DNA from: a virus
Reading direction: 5' to 3' (one strand)
Length of the DNA stretch: 30,149 bases
Virus record (IMG/VR): IMGVR_UViG_3300030098_006558
Coordinates: 1-30,149 of that record
Part shown: piece by piece, positions 7,832-15,341 of the stretch
Position numbering within the stretch: position 1 is the first letter of the stretch
How the letters are laid out: every line of letters starts with the position of its first letter
Position numbers and translations under genes: made by a program
The notes under the pieces: generated by a model
Told to the model about the DNA's origin: nothing
Database searches by the model: none
Seen by the model: only the letters and a program-made list of their open reading frames with translations

Positions 7832-8851
7832 CTATTTTTGAAGTAAGTAGTCAACAGCAGCATCCATTGCATTTCTGCCTCTCTGCTGCCCAATTTGCGC
7901 GAAAGCCTTTTGCCTTCGCCTTTGAGACACTTGCTTTTTCGTTTTAGGTTGTCCTGGCTTTACAATTTTGGGTGCTTTAGCGGTGCGTTTTTTTGCACCA
8001 GGCTTACCCTCCATCAATTTGTCATACAGCATGGCTTTCCTCGATAACATAATCGCACGACTATCCGACACGTTTCCTAACTCTTGTGTCGTATAGCCAA
8101 CGTTTTGAAGATAAGGAATTAATTGTTCCTTTTCTTTTTGTGCCACCGAAGGATCAGACCACTCTGGTATCATTTCGGGCAATCGAGCAGCTTCAGATTC
8201 CAATCGCTTTTGGGCTGCAACTTTCATCTCTTCCATACGCTCGTTGTTAGCTCGAGTGATTTCTTTTTGGACATTTTCCATCGCTTCACGCTGCTCAGTT
8301 TGTTGAGCACGTTCTTGTGTGTAGCGATCAGGATCATTGACTTTAAGAGCCGACCAATATTCGGGCGGTTGTTCTTTTAAATTCAATGCCTCTTGAATAA
8401 AAGCAAGTTCGTTTGTGTATGTGTCACGCAGACCAGAAACTTTTTGCAACTCTTGCTCGACCAATTTTCGATCTTCAGCAACTTGCTGAGTTTTTCTGGT
8501 ATAATCTGATTGACGCATATACGAGTTTCTTAACTCGTCTAAAGATACGTCAAGCTCTTCCTCGCCCACTCTGACGCGGTAAGTTGGCTCTTCGTTTTCG
8601 GTTTCCTCGACCTCCTCGATTTCATCCTCGGCTTCATCGTAATCGATGTCCTCGTCTTCAATCTGTTCGTCTTCAACCTGATTTGCCTCATCGGCGGTTG
8701 TCTCAGAAGCACTTATTTCTTCTTCAACATTTGGCTTCTCGCTCTCTACCTGTTCCTCATTTTGAGGGGGCTCTGGATTGAGAAGATACTGTACAGCTTG
8801 CTCTTTTGTCAGAGCAGAAGTTTCCGCGAGCGGAGTTGCTTCCTCGGCCAT
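7832..8851 (-). CDS. Capsid scaffold protein
   Basis: A 339-residue protein. The N-terminal third is extremely acidic (residues about 30-95, for example DEQIEDEDIDYDEAEDEIEE). The centre is a long charged helix or coiled coil (YTRKTQQVAEDRKLVEQELQ; ENVQKEITRANNERMEEMKV). The C-terminus is strongly basic (KPGAKKRTAKAPKIVKPGQP; VSQRRRQKAFAQIGQQRGR). An acidic, coiled-coil protein with a basic tail immediately upstream of the capsid gene is the usual architecture of an assembly scaffold, with the basic tail binding the shell. The ribosome site AAGGA precedes ATG 8851. It could also carry an unrecognised protease domain, but no catalytic motif is visible. Confidence 0.85.
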   Translation of the reverse strand: MAEEATPLAETSALTKEQAVQYLLNPEPPQNEEQVESEKPNVEEEISASETTADEANQVEDEQIEDEDIDYDEAEDEIEEVEETENEEPTYRVRVGEEELDVSLDELRNSYMRQSDYTRKTQQVAEDRKLVEQELQKVSGLRDTYTNELAFIQEALNLKEQPPEYWSALKVNDPDRYTQERAQQTEQREAMENVQKEITRANNERMEEMKVAAQKRLESEAARLPEMIPEWSDPSVAQKEKEQLIPYLQNVGYTTQELGNVSDSRAIMLSRKAMLYDKLMEGKPGAKKRTAKAPKIVKPGQPKTKKQVSQRRRQKAFAQIGQQRGRNAMDAAVDYLLQK

Positions 8852-8898
8852 AATAAAATCCTTATAAAAAAATGTGAGACTGCCCTTTGGGCTTGGTC

Positions 8899-8915
8899 AT
8901 TACCAAATTGGTAAT
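8899..8915. repeat. Perfect 17-bp palindrome after the 88-residue gene
   Basis: ATTACCAAATTGGTAAT has 8-bp arms around one central base and starts right next to the stop codon of the gene at 8916. A second small inverted repeat (GCCCTTTGGGC) follows at 8882-8892, and a run of seven As on the plus strand lies at about 8864-8870. On the minus strand this could act as a weak terminator or processing hairpin between portal-side genes and the scaffold gene. It does not match the repressor operator consensus. Confidence 0.5.
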
Positions 8916-9179
8916 CTAGTGTAGGTTTTCACCTAATTCTTTTTCAGCCATGTATCCAGTCTGCATGACGTTTTCGATCTCTTCGCGCACGTGGCGCAAC
9001 GCACGAATTTGATAATAAATTCGTTCTCGTTCTTCATGCTGCTCGGGTAAAGTATTCAAGAGCTGAGTATTGTAATGGTTAATTAAATAATCGAATGTTT
9101 CCTCAAAAACTGGATTACGAAGTATAGCTTCAGCTTGTGCGCCAGTGCTAATTTCTTGCCGCCGTTTGCCTTCGTCCAT
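8916..9179 (-). CDS. Small helical protein between portal and scaffold
   Basis: The frame extends to a TTG at 9182, but ATG 9179 (MDEGKRRQEISTGAQAEAIL) is the natural start, 87 residues. It is entirely helical and charged: NPVFEETFDYLINHYNTQLL, then EERERIYYQIRALRHVREEI and a short acidic tail. Small proteins with the pattern ENPLFxEAFDxL...R..ar.al..l in this position occur in many podovirus and siphovirus late operons, but their function is not known to me. It overlaps no gene and is separated from the scaffold gene by a 64-base spacer with inverted repeats. Confidence 0.8.
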   Translation of the reverse strand: MDEGKRRQEISTGAQAEAILRNPVFEETFDYLINHYNTQLLNTLPEQHEERERIYYQIRALRHVREEIENVMQTGYMAEKELGENLH

Positions 9180-9182
9180 CAA

Positions 9183-11234
9183 TTAGTTCCTCGGAATATT
9201 TGTAGAAATATCACTTCCAGTAACCGCTTCTACATTTCTAAGCTGCGCTTCTAATTGCATTTCTTGTCGGCGCATTTCAAATTTCATTTGTAATTCTTGC
9301 ATTTGAATTTCGCGTTTTAGCTCCAACTCGGCCACCATCTTTTCACGATCTAAAGCGATGTCGGCTTGGATTTTTTGCCGCTCTGTTTCCAGTTTTTGCC
9401 GCTCGAGCTCTAACGCTGGATTATTCGCACCTTCAGCCATTTGCATTTTCTGCTGTATCTTTTGTTGAAGCTCGGGCGGTAGATTATCAGGATCAAGAAA
9501 AAACTCATTTGCATTTTTGAACCCTGCTGCTTCAAGCATTTTTGCAAGCGTTGCCCGATATTGTCCCATCGTACAAAGCGGGTTTTCCATGCCCATTTGA
9601 GTTAAAACTTGTTCCTGTTTACCGGCTACTTGAGAGAGCATTGCCATGCGCTGTGCGTCATCGCCGTTGCCTAAACCAACGTTGATGGAAATATCAAATT
9701 CATTTTCCCAAGCTTGCGGATCCATAACAACGAAATTATTCCGTAAACGAATAATGCGCGGTTGTTGCGCGTTTTGTAATACTGTTTTGAGAATACAACG
9801 CATTAAATCTTTAATGCCTGTCTCTGCCATGACACGCGCAATCAATTCTACTTTTGCTTGAGCCGCTGATACGGTTGCTTGAACCGCAGTAGCAGTGCTT
9901 GATTGTAATGCGTCAGGATCAAGACCCATACTGGCTTTACTCATGCCAGTTCGCATTTCTCTCACGTTGTCCATGTAAGCCAAAAGCGGAAAGGCCGCAT
10001 CACTGACAGGTGGTGGAGCAAGAGGTTGCACCATATTTGGTGCTCTCATTCGCACAATGCCGCCAGGTCGATTGGCTATCAAATCATCAAGATTAACTTG
10101 ACCTTCCACAGCACCCATACGTGCGTTATTTATCGAATAAATATTATCAAGCAGCTGCCTCAATATCGCTGTTTTGCTCTCTTGCAAATCAGTTAATAAC
10201 TCAGCAATTGAGCGGCCAGTCATTCTATGAGGCATTAAAATTGGAGACATGACGGCAAACGGAAACATATCAAATTCATCGTTTTCGATAATTTCATAGG
10301 AACTGCCTAGGCACAGTAAACGCCGCATTTCCGAAACACCATCATCATCAAAATCAACTTTGATATAAACTTCAGTAACTAAGACATCACGCTCAGATGG
10401 TGCTTTAGCATCATCATTGGTCGCACTTTCCAAATCTTGGAAACGTGCTTGTCTCTCATCAAGAGTGTCAATTTCGGTGTATCCAGCGTATTCCTCAACT
10501 AATTCTTGATCGTAACCGAGAGATATTAACTCAGATATAGACATGGTTGTACGATGGGCAACAAAACGACAATCATCTAAGCTTTTTGCTCGTTGATTAA
10601 AAAGAAATTCTTCGGGAGGTACATTTTCTATTCTAATACGTCCATCGCGTGTAGTTTTTTTAATTTTTACATCGTAGACATTTATTGCTGGTAACAATGT
10701 TCCATCGTCTAATTCTGTGGGCTCACCAATTTCTCGCGCCTCTTGTTCTAAAACTTCAACATCATCATCAGATAATAACGCTGTCAGCTCATCATCCGTT
10801 AAGCCTGTGTACATATCATTTATGATATTTTCAGATTCATCAAAGAAAATTTTAACTACGCCTTGTCCAGAAATAAGCGCGTCCTTTGCAAAATCGTGAA
10901 TAATCCGAAAACCTGGATTATCGTTATGCAGAACAAAATTTACATACTCAGTGGCTTGCTTGGCAGCTTCAACATCTTCTGGGCCTCGTGGCTCAAAACG
11001 TACAGTTTGATCAGTCGATACAAACATTTTTACCAACTGCGGCAAAATCATATCGATTGTGTCAGCCACTTCTGTTTGGATGACTTGGCTGCGCCCATCT
11101 TGCTCGTTGCCAAGAGGCTCACCCAGATAGTAATCCATTTGTTTTATGCGTTTACCAGCAAACTCGGTATCGTGGTAGTTAACTGCGCTTTCGATCTCGC
11201 CGCGCACAATCGAATGTAGCTCTAAATCATCCAT
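9183..11234 (-). CDS. Portal protein
   Basis: A 683-residue protein forming the dodecameric ring through which DNA is packaged and ejected. The N-terminal region (MDYYLGEPLGNEQDGRSQVI; DTIDMILPQLVKMFVSTDQT; VRFEPRGPEDVEAAKQATEY) is the classic start of the P22-like portal family of marine podoviruses. The central part has MTGRSIAELLTDLQESKTAI and LRQLLDNIYSINNARMGAVE, the region expected to form the wing/stem. Residues about 585-670 are a long Gln/Glu/Lys coiled coil (KLETERQKIQADIALDREKM; MQLEAQLRNVEA), as in the barrel or C-terminal extension. The gene overlaps the upstream metallopeptidase-like gene by one base (TAATG). Confidence 0.92.
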   Translation of the reverse strand: MDDLELHSIVRGEIESAVNYHDTEFAGKRIKQMDYYLGEPLGNEQDGRSQVIQTEVADTIDMILPQLVKMFVSTDQTVRFEPRGPEDVEAAKQATEYVNFVLHNDNPGFRIIHDFAKDALISGQGVVKIFFDESENIINDMYTGLTDDELTALLSDDDVEVLEQEAREIGEPTELDDGTLLPAINVYDVKIKKTTRDGRIRIENVPPEEFLFNQRAKSLDDCRFVAHRTTMSISELISLGYDQELVEEYAGYTEIDTLDERQARFQDLESATNDDAKAPSERDVLVTEVYIKVDFDDDGVSEMRRLLCLGSSYEIIENDEFDMFPFAVMSPILMPHRMTGRSIAELLTDLQESKTAILRQLLDNIYSINNARMGAVEGQVNLDDLIANRPGGIVRMRAPNMVQPLAPPPVSDAAFPLLAYMDNVREMRTGMSKASMGLDPDALQSSTATAVQATVSAAQAKVELIARVMAETGIKDLMRCILKTVLQNAQQPRIIRLRNNFVVMDPQAWENEFDISINVGLGNGDDAQRMAMLSQVAGKQEQVLTQMGMENPLCTMGQYRATLAKMLEAAGFKNANEFFLDPDNLPPELQQKIQQKMQMAEGANNPALELERQKLETERQKIQADIALDREKMVAELELKREIQMQELQMKFEMRRQEMQLEAQLRNVEAVTGSDISTNIPRN

Positions 11235-12880
11235 TACAATATTCCACCGCGATACAACCCAAGACTATCTTCTTGATAGGGGTTTTGTTGATAAAGCAAT
11301 CCCAATGTTGGGTTTGTTGTCATATACGTTTGATCTGCTCTCACATCGCGAGTTTGTGTTGGTGACTTTTCGCGGCGTTCTTCTTTTGTCATATCACGCC
11401 TTTTTTGAACATCACGCGCCTCAACCTCACCAGCCAATCGGCGATATATATCCATTAAAAATGGCCCCTTACCGAGTGAGCCTGTGTTATCACGCATATT
11501 CATTTCTAATAAGCGTTGCCTATACCGCGCCTCATCAGCAGCGCGAACATCAGCAGTATTTAATTTGTTAAATTTATATTCAGCTCGGCGAACAGCTTTT
11601 TTTAACTCAGGTAACTTGCCTCTATATTTTAATAATGCAGAATTTAATTCGTTTGCATTATAATAATCATCATCAGTAAGCTGGCGTTGAGCTAATAATT
11701 TACCAGCTGCTTTTATCCATTCTTTTTGTTTTGGCCCTGATCTTTTAGGCATTGGGCCTAGCTCCGACCGTATATCATCGCCGTACTTGTACCAATCGCC
11801 TTGACTTGTAAGTAAACGCGGTCGAGGCGTAATATCCTCGTTTTTTAAAATGCGCTCAACACGCGAAAGAACTCCGCTCTCCTTACGTGCCATATCCCTA
11901 GCGTTAATTTCTGCATCGGTTGCAAGGTTTGCTTTCTTTTCAAGCCCTTGCTGCGCCGTTCTGAAAGATGTCTCAGGATTACCGCCCTGACCAAATCCTT
12001 TTTCTGTACGCTGTACTAAATGTTGCATTTCATGCAGTAAAATTGAGCGAATTTCGTCTAAGTCTTTGCCAGCAACTTGAATATTTAATGTGCCATCTTT
12101 CATAACTCGTACTGCCCCACCGCGATTAAGTGGTTCAATTGATACAGTGACAGGAGTATCAGCCAGTTTTGGATACGCTTTAAAAAATTCTGGATGATCA
12201 ATTATCCCTTTTAATCGATAATAATCAGGACTTTGCGATACGGCTTTTTCCCCAGAGGCGGCTAAAACTTTTCTGCTTGTTTCTGCCGATGCGTACATCG
12301 GTGCTGAAGTTGAGAGTTTAGCTGTGTCATCAGAAATTTCATATTTCATTTGCTTATCAACAGGATCAAGATAAATGCCTGTATCTCGATAAATTTTTTC
12401 TTTGTTAATTCCGCGATCAGCCATGCGCTCTGCAATCATAAAATCAGCAGTCGGTGCTGTTGCGCTTTCACGACCTCCAAAAATACCGAGTGAACCTCTC
12501 GGTTTAGGCGACAACAAACCACCAACACCTATAATCTCAAGAGCGCGATTTGCTCCCTCGGATGGAGAAATGCGACCCGAAGCGACATCAACAGGGCTCA
12601 TCACTGCTTGATAGCCACGCCTTACAATGTCAGGAATTGCTAGCTCATAAGTAACGTCATCACTCGTTGCATCAACATCTAAAAAAGGACTTTTGATGGG
12701 TGCAAGCAAACCCATGAGTGTTGCAGATCCTAAATTTGCAGGAGAAAAATTAGGACTGTTTTGCAAAACCCTCTCTATTGCATCTGTCCCATACAAATAA
12801 TTTTTATCTTTACTCAGTAAACCACTGTTTACATTACTTGAAGACAGAGGCTGATTTTCTGATAATAACAATGATGCCAT
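11234..12880 (-). CDS. Virion-linked protein with zincin HExxH domain
   Basis: I choose ATG 12880 because it overlaps the preceding stop codon as TAATG, giving 548 residues. Residues 283-287 are HEMQH, an HExxH zinc-metallopeptidase motif in the context RSILLHEMQHLVQRTEKGFG followed by QGGNPE. Downstream LAGEVEARDVQKRRDMTKEE is the second conserved block of the phage large-polyvalent-protein-associated zincin-like domains. Such domains occur in virion or MuF-type polyproteins that enter the cell with the DNA or modify the capsid; substrates are generally unknown. The N-terminal 120 residues are low-complexity, possibly a virion-anchoring segment. Placement just before the portal gene supports a packaged protein. 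The peptidase role is inferred from the motif. Confidence 0.82.
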   Translation of the reverse strand: MASLLLSENQPLSSSNVNSGLLSKDKNYLYGTDAIERVLQNSPNFSPANLGSATLMGLLAPIKSPFLDVDATSDDVTYELAIPDIVRRGYQAVMSPVDVASGRISPSEGANRALEIIGVGGLLSPKPRGSLGIFGGRESATAPTADFMIAERMADRGINKEKIYRDTGIYLDPVDKQMKYEISDDTAKLSTSAPMYASAETSRKVLAASGEKAVSQSPDYYRLKGIIDHPEFFKAYPKLADTPVTVSIEPLNRGGAVRVMKDGTLNIQVAGKDLDEIRSILLHEMQHLVQRTEKGFGQGGNPETSFRTAQQGLEKKANLATDAEINARDMARKESGVLSRVERILKNEDITPRPRLLTSQGDWYKYGDDIRSELGPMPKRSGPKQKEWIKAAGKLLAQRQLTDDDYYNANELNSALLKYRGKLPELKKAVRRAEYKFNKLNTADVRAADEARYRQRLLEMNMRDNTGSLGKGPFLMDIYRRLAGEVEARDVQKRRDMTKEERREKSPTQTRDVRADQTYMTTNPTLGLLYQQNPYQEDSLGLYRGGIL

Positions 12881-13116
12881 TATTTTTTCTTTCTGCGGCG
12901 ACCACTGGCGGTTACCGACCAATTAACTCGTTTTGATCCTGTCTTCTTTTTTGCTTCCGATTTCTTAATGCGCTTTGCAACGGCTTTCGGTCTGCAAGCA
13001 GGGTAGCCGCGTTTGTCATTCTTGCCAGAACGACCACATTTTTTTCCTGTTTTAACATCGCGCCAATCCTGGTCGAACCATTTTCCCAGCCCACCCCTAC
13101 TACTTTTTTTTGGCAC
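12880..13116 (-). CDS. Small basic protein with Cys pair
   Basis: A 78-residue protein from a GTG start at 13116, beginning MPKKSSRGGLGKWFDQDWRD and then VKTGKKCGRSGKND and GYPACRPKAVAKRIKK. It is very Lys/Arg-rich with two cysteines. The GLGKWF..DWVDV..kkCGRs..k.YPkCRP pattern is common as a tiny gene in marine phage late regions, with unknown function; nucleic-acid binding is plausible from charge. It overlaps the upstream DUF5872-like gene by 17 bases and the downstream gene by one (TAATG). The GTG start is chosen because no ATG gives the conserved N-terminus. Confidence 0.8.
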   Translation of the reverse strand: MPKKSSRGGLGKWFDQDWRDVKTGKKCGRSGKNDKRGYPACRPKAVAKRIKKSEAKKKTGSKRVNWSVTASGRRRKKK

Positions 13117-13285
13117 GACTTTTTACTTTGTTGTTACCACCACGCCATGAGCCGCCCATTTTTTTGTACTCCTTTGCAGCGTAAGCATTTGCGTACGCGC
13201 TCGGGTATACTTTAAATTTGCTTTTCGCTTTTCGCTTTGCTGCTGCCCATTTTTTGGGATCTGTCGGTGTCGGTTTTGTTGCCAT
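13100..13285 (-). CDS. DUF5872-like small basic protein
   Basis: ATG 13285 overlaps the preceding stop as TAATG and gives 61 residues, beginning MATKPTPTDPKKWAAAKRKA. The core, KSKFKVYPSAYANAYAAKEY followed by KKMGGSWR, is the DUF5872 signature. The function is unknown. Its repeated presence beside DUF6321-like and other tiny basic genes in phage late operons suggests a virion or packaging accessory. It has a Lys/Arg-rich tail (NNKVKSRAKKK). Confidence 0.85.
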   Translation of the reverse strand: MATKPTPTDPKKWAAAKRKAKSKFKVYPSAYANAYAAKEYKKMGGSWRGGNNKVKSRAKKK

Positions 13286-13557
13286 TACCACTTTGTCCTA
13301 TTTGCCCAGTAGGCAGCTGACATTTTTCCTTTTGCTATATTTTTTGAATGACGCGCTTTAAATGATTTTCTACGCGCTTTGTCTTTTGCCGTTTTCGGAT
13401 TTTTACCCGCACCCGACACACCCTGCTGGCCGAAGCGAATAAGGCGCGTTTTATCACCTTCTTTAGCCAAAACAGCATGGCTTTTTGTTGGGTGGTTGGG
13501 TGTGCGTTTGGGTTTATTAACACCAGAAAAACGCTCACCGCGATAGGTAATACTCAA
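13285..13557 (-). CDS. DUF6321-like small basic protein
   Basis: A 90-residue protein from a TTG start at 13557 that gives MSITYRGERFSGVNKPKRTP, then HPTKSHAVLAKEGDKTRLIR, FGQQGVSGAGKNPKTAKDKA and FKARHSKNIAKGKMSAAYWA, ending NRTKW. This block order is the DUF6321 family. It is highly basic. No ATG exists upstream of the conserved start, so TTG is accepted; a weak GAGAA lies before it. It is probably a DNA- or capsid-associated virion protein, by charge and neighbourhood only. Confidence 0.87.
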   Translation of the reverse strand: MSITYRGERFSGVNKPKRTPNHPTKSHAVLAKEGDKTRLIRFGQQGVSGAGKNPKTAKDKARRKSFKARHSKNIAKGKMSAAYWANRTKW

Positions 13558-13559
13558 GA

Positions 13560-13736
13560 CTATTTTCTCGAACGAGCTTTCTTTTTTGCTGAAGCACTTA
13601 GTTCAGAAAAATGAAATAACTTTTTGCTGCCTTTAGTGTGTCTAGCTCCTGAGTGAACTTCACCGTTAGGCATTTTGTGCATCCCGCCTTTGTGGCGCGT
13701 CCCATCGCGGAAATAATGTGCTACACCTTTTGCCAT
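13560..13736 (-). CDS. Small basic His-rich phage protein
   Basis: A 58-residue protein: MAKGVAHYFRDGTRHKGGMH, KMPNGEVHSGARHTKGSKKL, FHFSELSASAKKKARSRK. The pattern hYFRDGt.HkGg.HKMPdG..HsG..Ht..Sk.lfhf is a recurrent tiny gene of marine phages with no known function. Its ATG overlaps the stop of the 30-residue gene as TAATG. It could bind nucleic acid or metal through its five His residues, but that is speculation. Confidence 0.85.
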   Translation of the reverse strand: MAKGVAHYFRDGTRHKGGMHKMPNGEVHSGARHTKGSKKLFHFSELSASAKKKARSRK

Positions 13737-13828
13737 TACTTTTTCTTTTTACCTTTTTTCATGGTGTTTTTTTTCATGGTTTTTTTGGGTTTACCCATTT
13801 TTTTTCCATACCCTTTTCCCATCGGCAT
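13736..13828 (-). CDS. 30-residue Lys/Met/Gly-rich peptide
   Basis: ATG 13828 is preceded by a strong Shine-Dalgarno (AAAGGAG, 7 bases upstream) and encodes MPMGKGYGKKMGKPKKTMKK plus NTMKKGKKKK. The MPxGKGxYGkk.Gkp.KK pattern is a known tiny gene type in marine phage late regions. The stop overlaps the next start as TAATG. The net charge is extreme, so it may condense or contact DNA. Confidence 0.75.
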   Translation of the reverse strand: MPMGKGYGKKMGKPKKTMKKNTMKKGKKKK

Positions 13829-13829
13829 T

Positions 13830-15341
13830 TTACTTCTCCTTTAGCCAATCATTTTTAAGTTTAGTAACCATCGATTTGTAAATTTGATACGCACTATTAT
13901 TTTTCTTTTTATCAATGGCGCGTATAGCACTGTCGATCTGATTTTGAATGAAATCCCAATCGCTATGATTTTCTGGAATTGCCGCTATGATTTTTGGCGC
14001 AATGTCATAATATTTTTCTACCTCATTAGGCATATCTTGCATGAAGGTATCGCGAAATTTTCTTAATTTTGTAAGCGTTGGGCCATCATCAGCCTCACCT
14101 CTCCGATGAACAATTGCAGTTGTCAAAAAACATTCACCAGCATCATTATCTTCTTGTCCGTCATTCGGGAGATCAGGGTCAAACATATCATCAGTTGTCG
14201 CTGTGGTTTGGCCGACTGCGTCTGGATCAGTTGCTGTGTCTACACCACCTACTGTGTCCACTGCCTCAATAGCCTCATTATAAGCTTGTTGGCTGGTAGC
14301 TGCTTTGCCTATAGCTTCAACACCATCGCGTGTGTCAACAGGATTAGCAATGTCTGTGGTTTGTGCTAAATCTTCACTGACAGGATCACCACCAAAGAGT
14401 GAACTTCCTAATTGTCCAAATCCTTTTCCAATTCCCGCAATAGCATCACCAATGCTGTCGTAGCTAACAGTTGGATTTCCAAATTCATCAATGTCAGAAA
14501 AATCAAATCTGGCTGTGTCAGGAATGTCTGGAAGATTATCAAAAGTTTGACCATATCCAGACATACCACCGCTTGCCATCAGTTCATCAAAACTGGGCGC
14601 ATAATTTGGTGACTGCGGCCCAAAAACATCTTGAAAGCTTACTGCCTCTGGCTCAATTTCAACTGCATACGGATCGAAAAGTGCTGGAACTTCTGTCACT
14701 GTAAAATCTGGCGGTTTCGCACCAAAATCCACAAAGTTTTGTGTTTGTGATGCGTTTGCTCTGGCGTTTAAAGCATTTTCAACCGCCTCATTTAAAGAAG
14801 TTCCCGCAAGTCCAAAAGTGGAGCTTGCCGTCATTGCTGACGGAACATCTCTCAGACCAATCGTTTGCCCTGGTGTCGTGCCAAACACATCAAATTGTTT
14901 ATCTAAAAACTCGTTTGCTGGCCCAATTTGAGAAGCAATGCCAATAGCACTGCCGACAGGCCCACCAAGTAAACCACCAAGCATTCCCGCAGTGTCAAAA
15001 TTTCTACCATAAAGATCAGCAAAATCATTGGCAGTTTGAACATTTGAAGTTGAACCGTCAGGGCCACCTTGCTCCACCTGTTCTCTGACAACATCACTCG
15101 TCGCTTGATTTCGTTGTTCCTCTCGTTTTCGCGCCTCCTCTTCTTCCCGACGAGCAACAGCAAGAGCGATCCGTTCAGCTCGAGGCGTGAAGTTTTGAAA
15201 ATCAAATGGGGTCGGCAAAAATGGCCGATCTGCAAACGGGCCAGTGACTGGGTTTGACCCATAAAAAGACCGATTGATATAGGGGTTTTGGATTTCTATC
15301 GGCCTACCCAAGCCCAAAAGCCCTGGAAGATACGTTGCCAT
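13830..15341 (-). CDS. Large acidic virion-cluster protein with conserved C-terminal Cys domain
   Basis: A 503-residue protein directly downstream of terL (TGATG overlap). Residues 1-60 are Pro/Gly-rich (MATYLPGLLGLGRPIEIQNP). A charged helix follows (AVARREEEEARKREEQRNQA). The middle 300 residues are acidic, low-complexity and Gly-rich. The last 100 residues form a distinct domain starting ECFLTTAIVHRRGEADDGPT, then LTKLRKFRDTFMQDMPNEVE, KYYDIAPKIIAAIPENHSDW and a Lys-rich end. That CxLTTAvv..rGe.Ddg..L..LR.FRD pattern recurs at the C-terminus of unrelated phage proteins and resembles CFI-box C-terminal domains. The function is unknown, perhaps anchoring or processing. Confidence 0.82.
   Translation of the reverse strand: MATYLPGLLGLGRPIEIQNPYINRSFYGSNPVTGPFADRPFLPTPFDFQNFTPRAERIALAVARREEEEARKREEQRNQATSDVVREQVEQGGPDGSTSNVQTANDFADLYGRNFDTAGMLGGLLGGPVGSAIGIASQIGPANEFLDKQFDVFGTTPGQTIGLRDVPSAMTASSTFGLAGTSLNEAVENALNARANASQTQNFVDFGAKPPDFTVTEVPALFDPYAVEIEPEAVSFQDVFGPQSPNYAPSFDELMASGGMSGYGQTFDNLPDIPDTARFDFSDIDEFGNPTVSYDSIGDAIAGIGKGFGQLGSSLFGGDPVSEDLAQTTDIANPVDTRDGVEAIGKAATSQQAYNEAIEAVDTVGGVDTATDPDAVGQTTATTDDMFDPDLPNDGQEDNDAGECFLTTAIVHRRGEADDGPTLTKLRKFRDTFMQDMPNEVEKYYDIAPKIIAAIPENHSDWDFIQNQIDSAIRAIDKKKNNSAYQIYKSMVTKLKNDWLKEK

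Noticed and set aside
13335-13538. 67-codon ORF in another frame of the DUF6321-like gene
   Set aside because: It is a shadow; the DUF6321 frame has the clear family match and the overlapping start and stop signals.
14106-14369. Cys-rich plus-strand ORF
   Set aside because: It is antisense to the low-complexity acidic gene at 13830; the Cys pattern arises from codons of the opposite strand.
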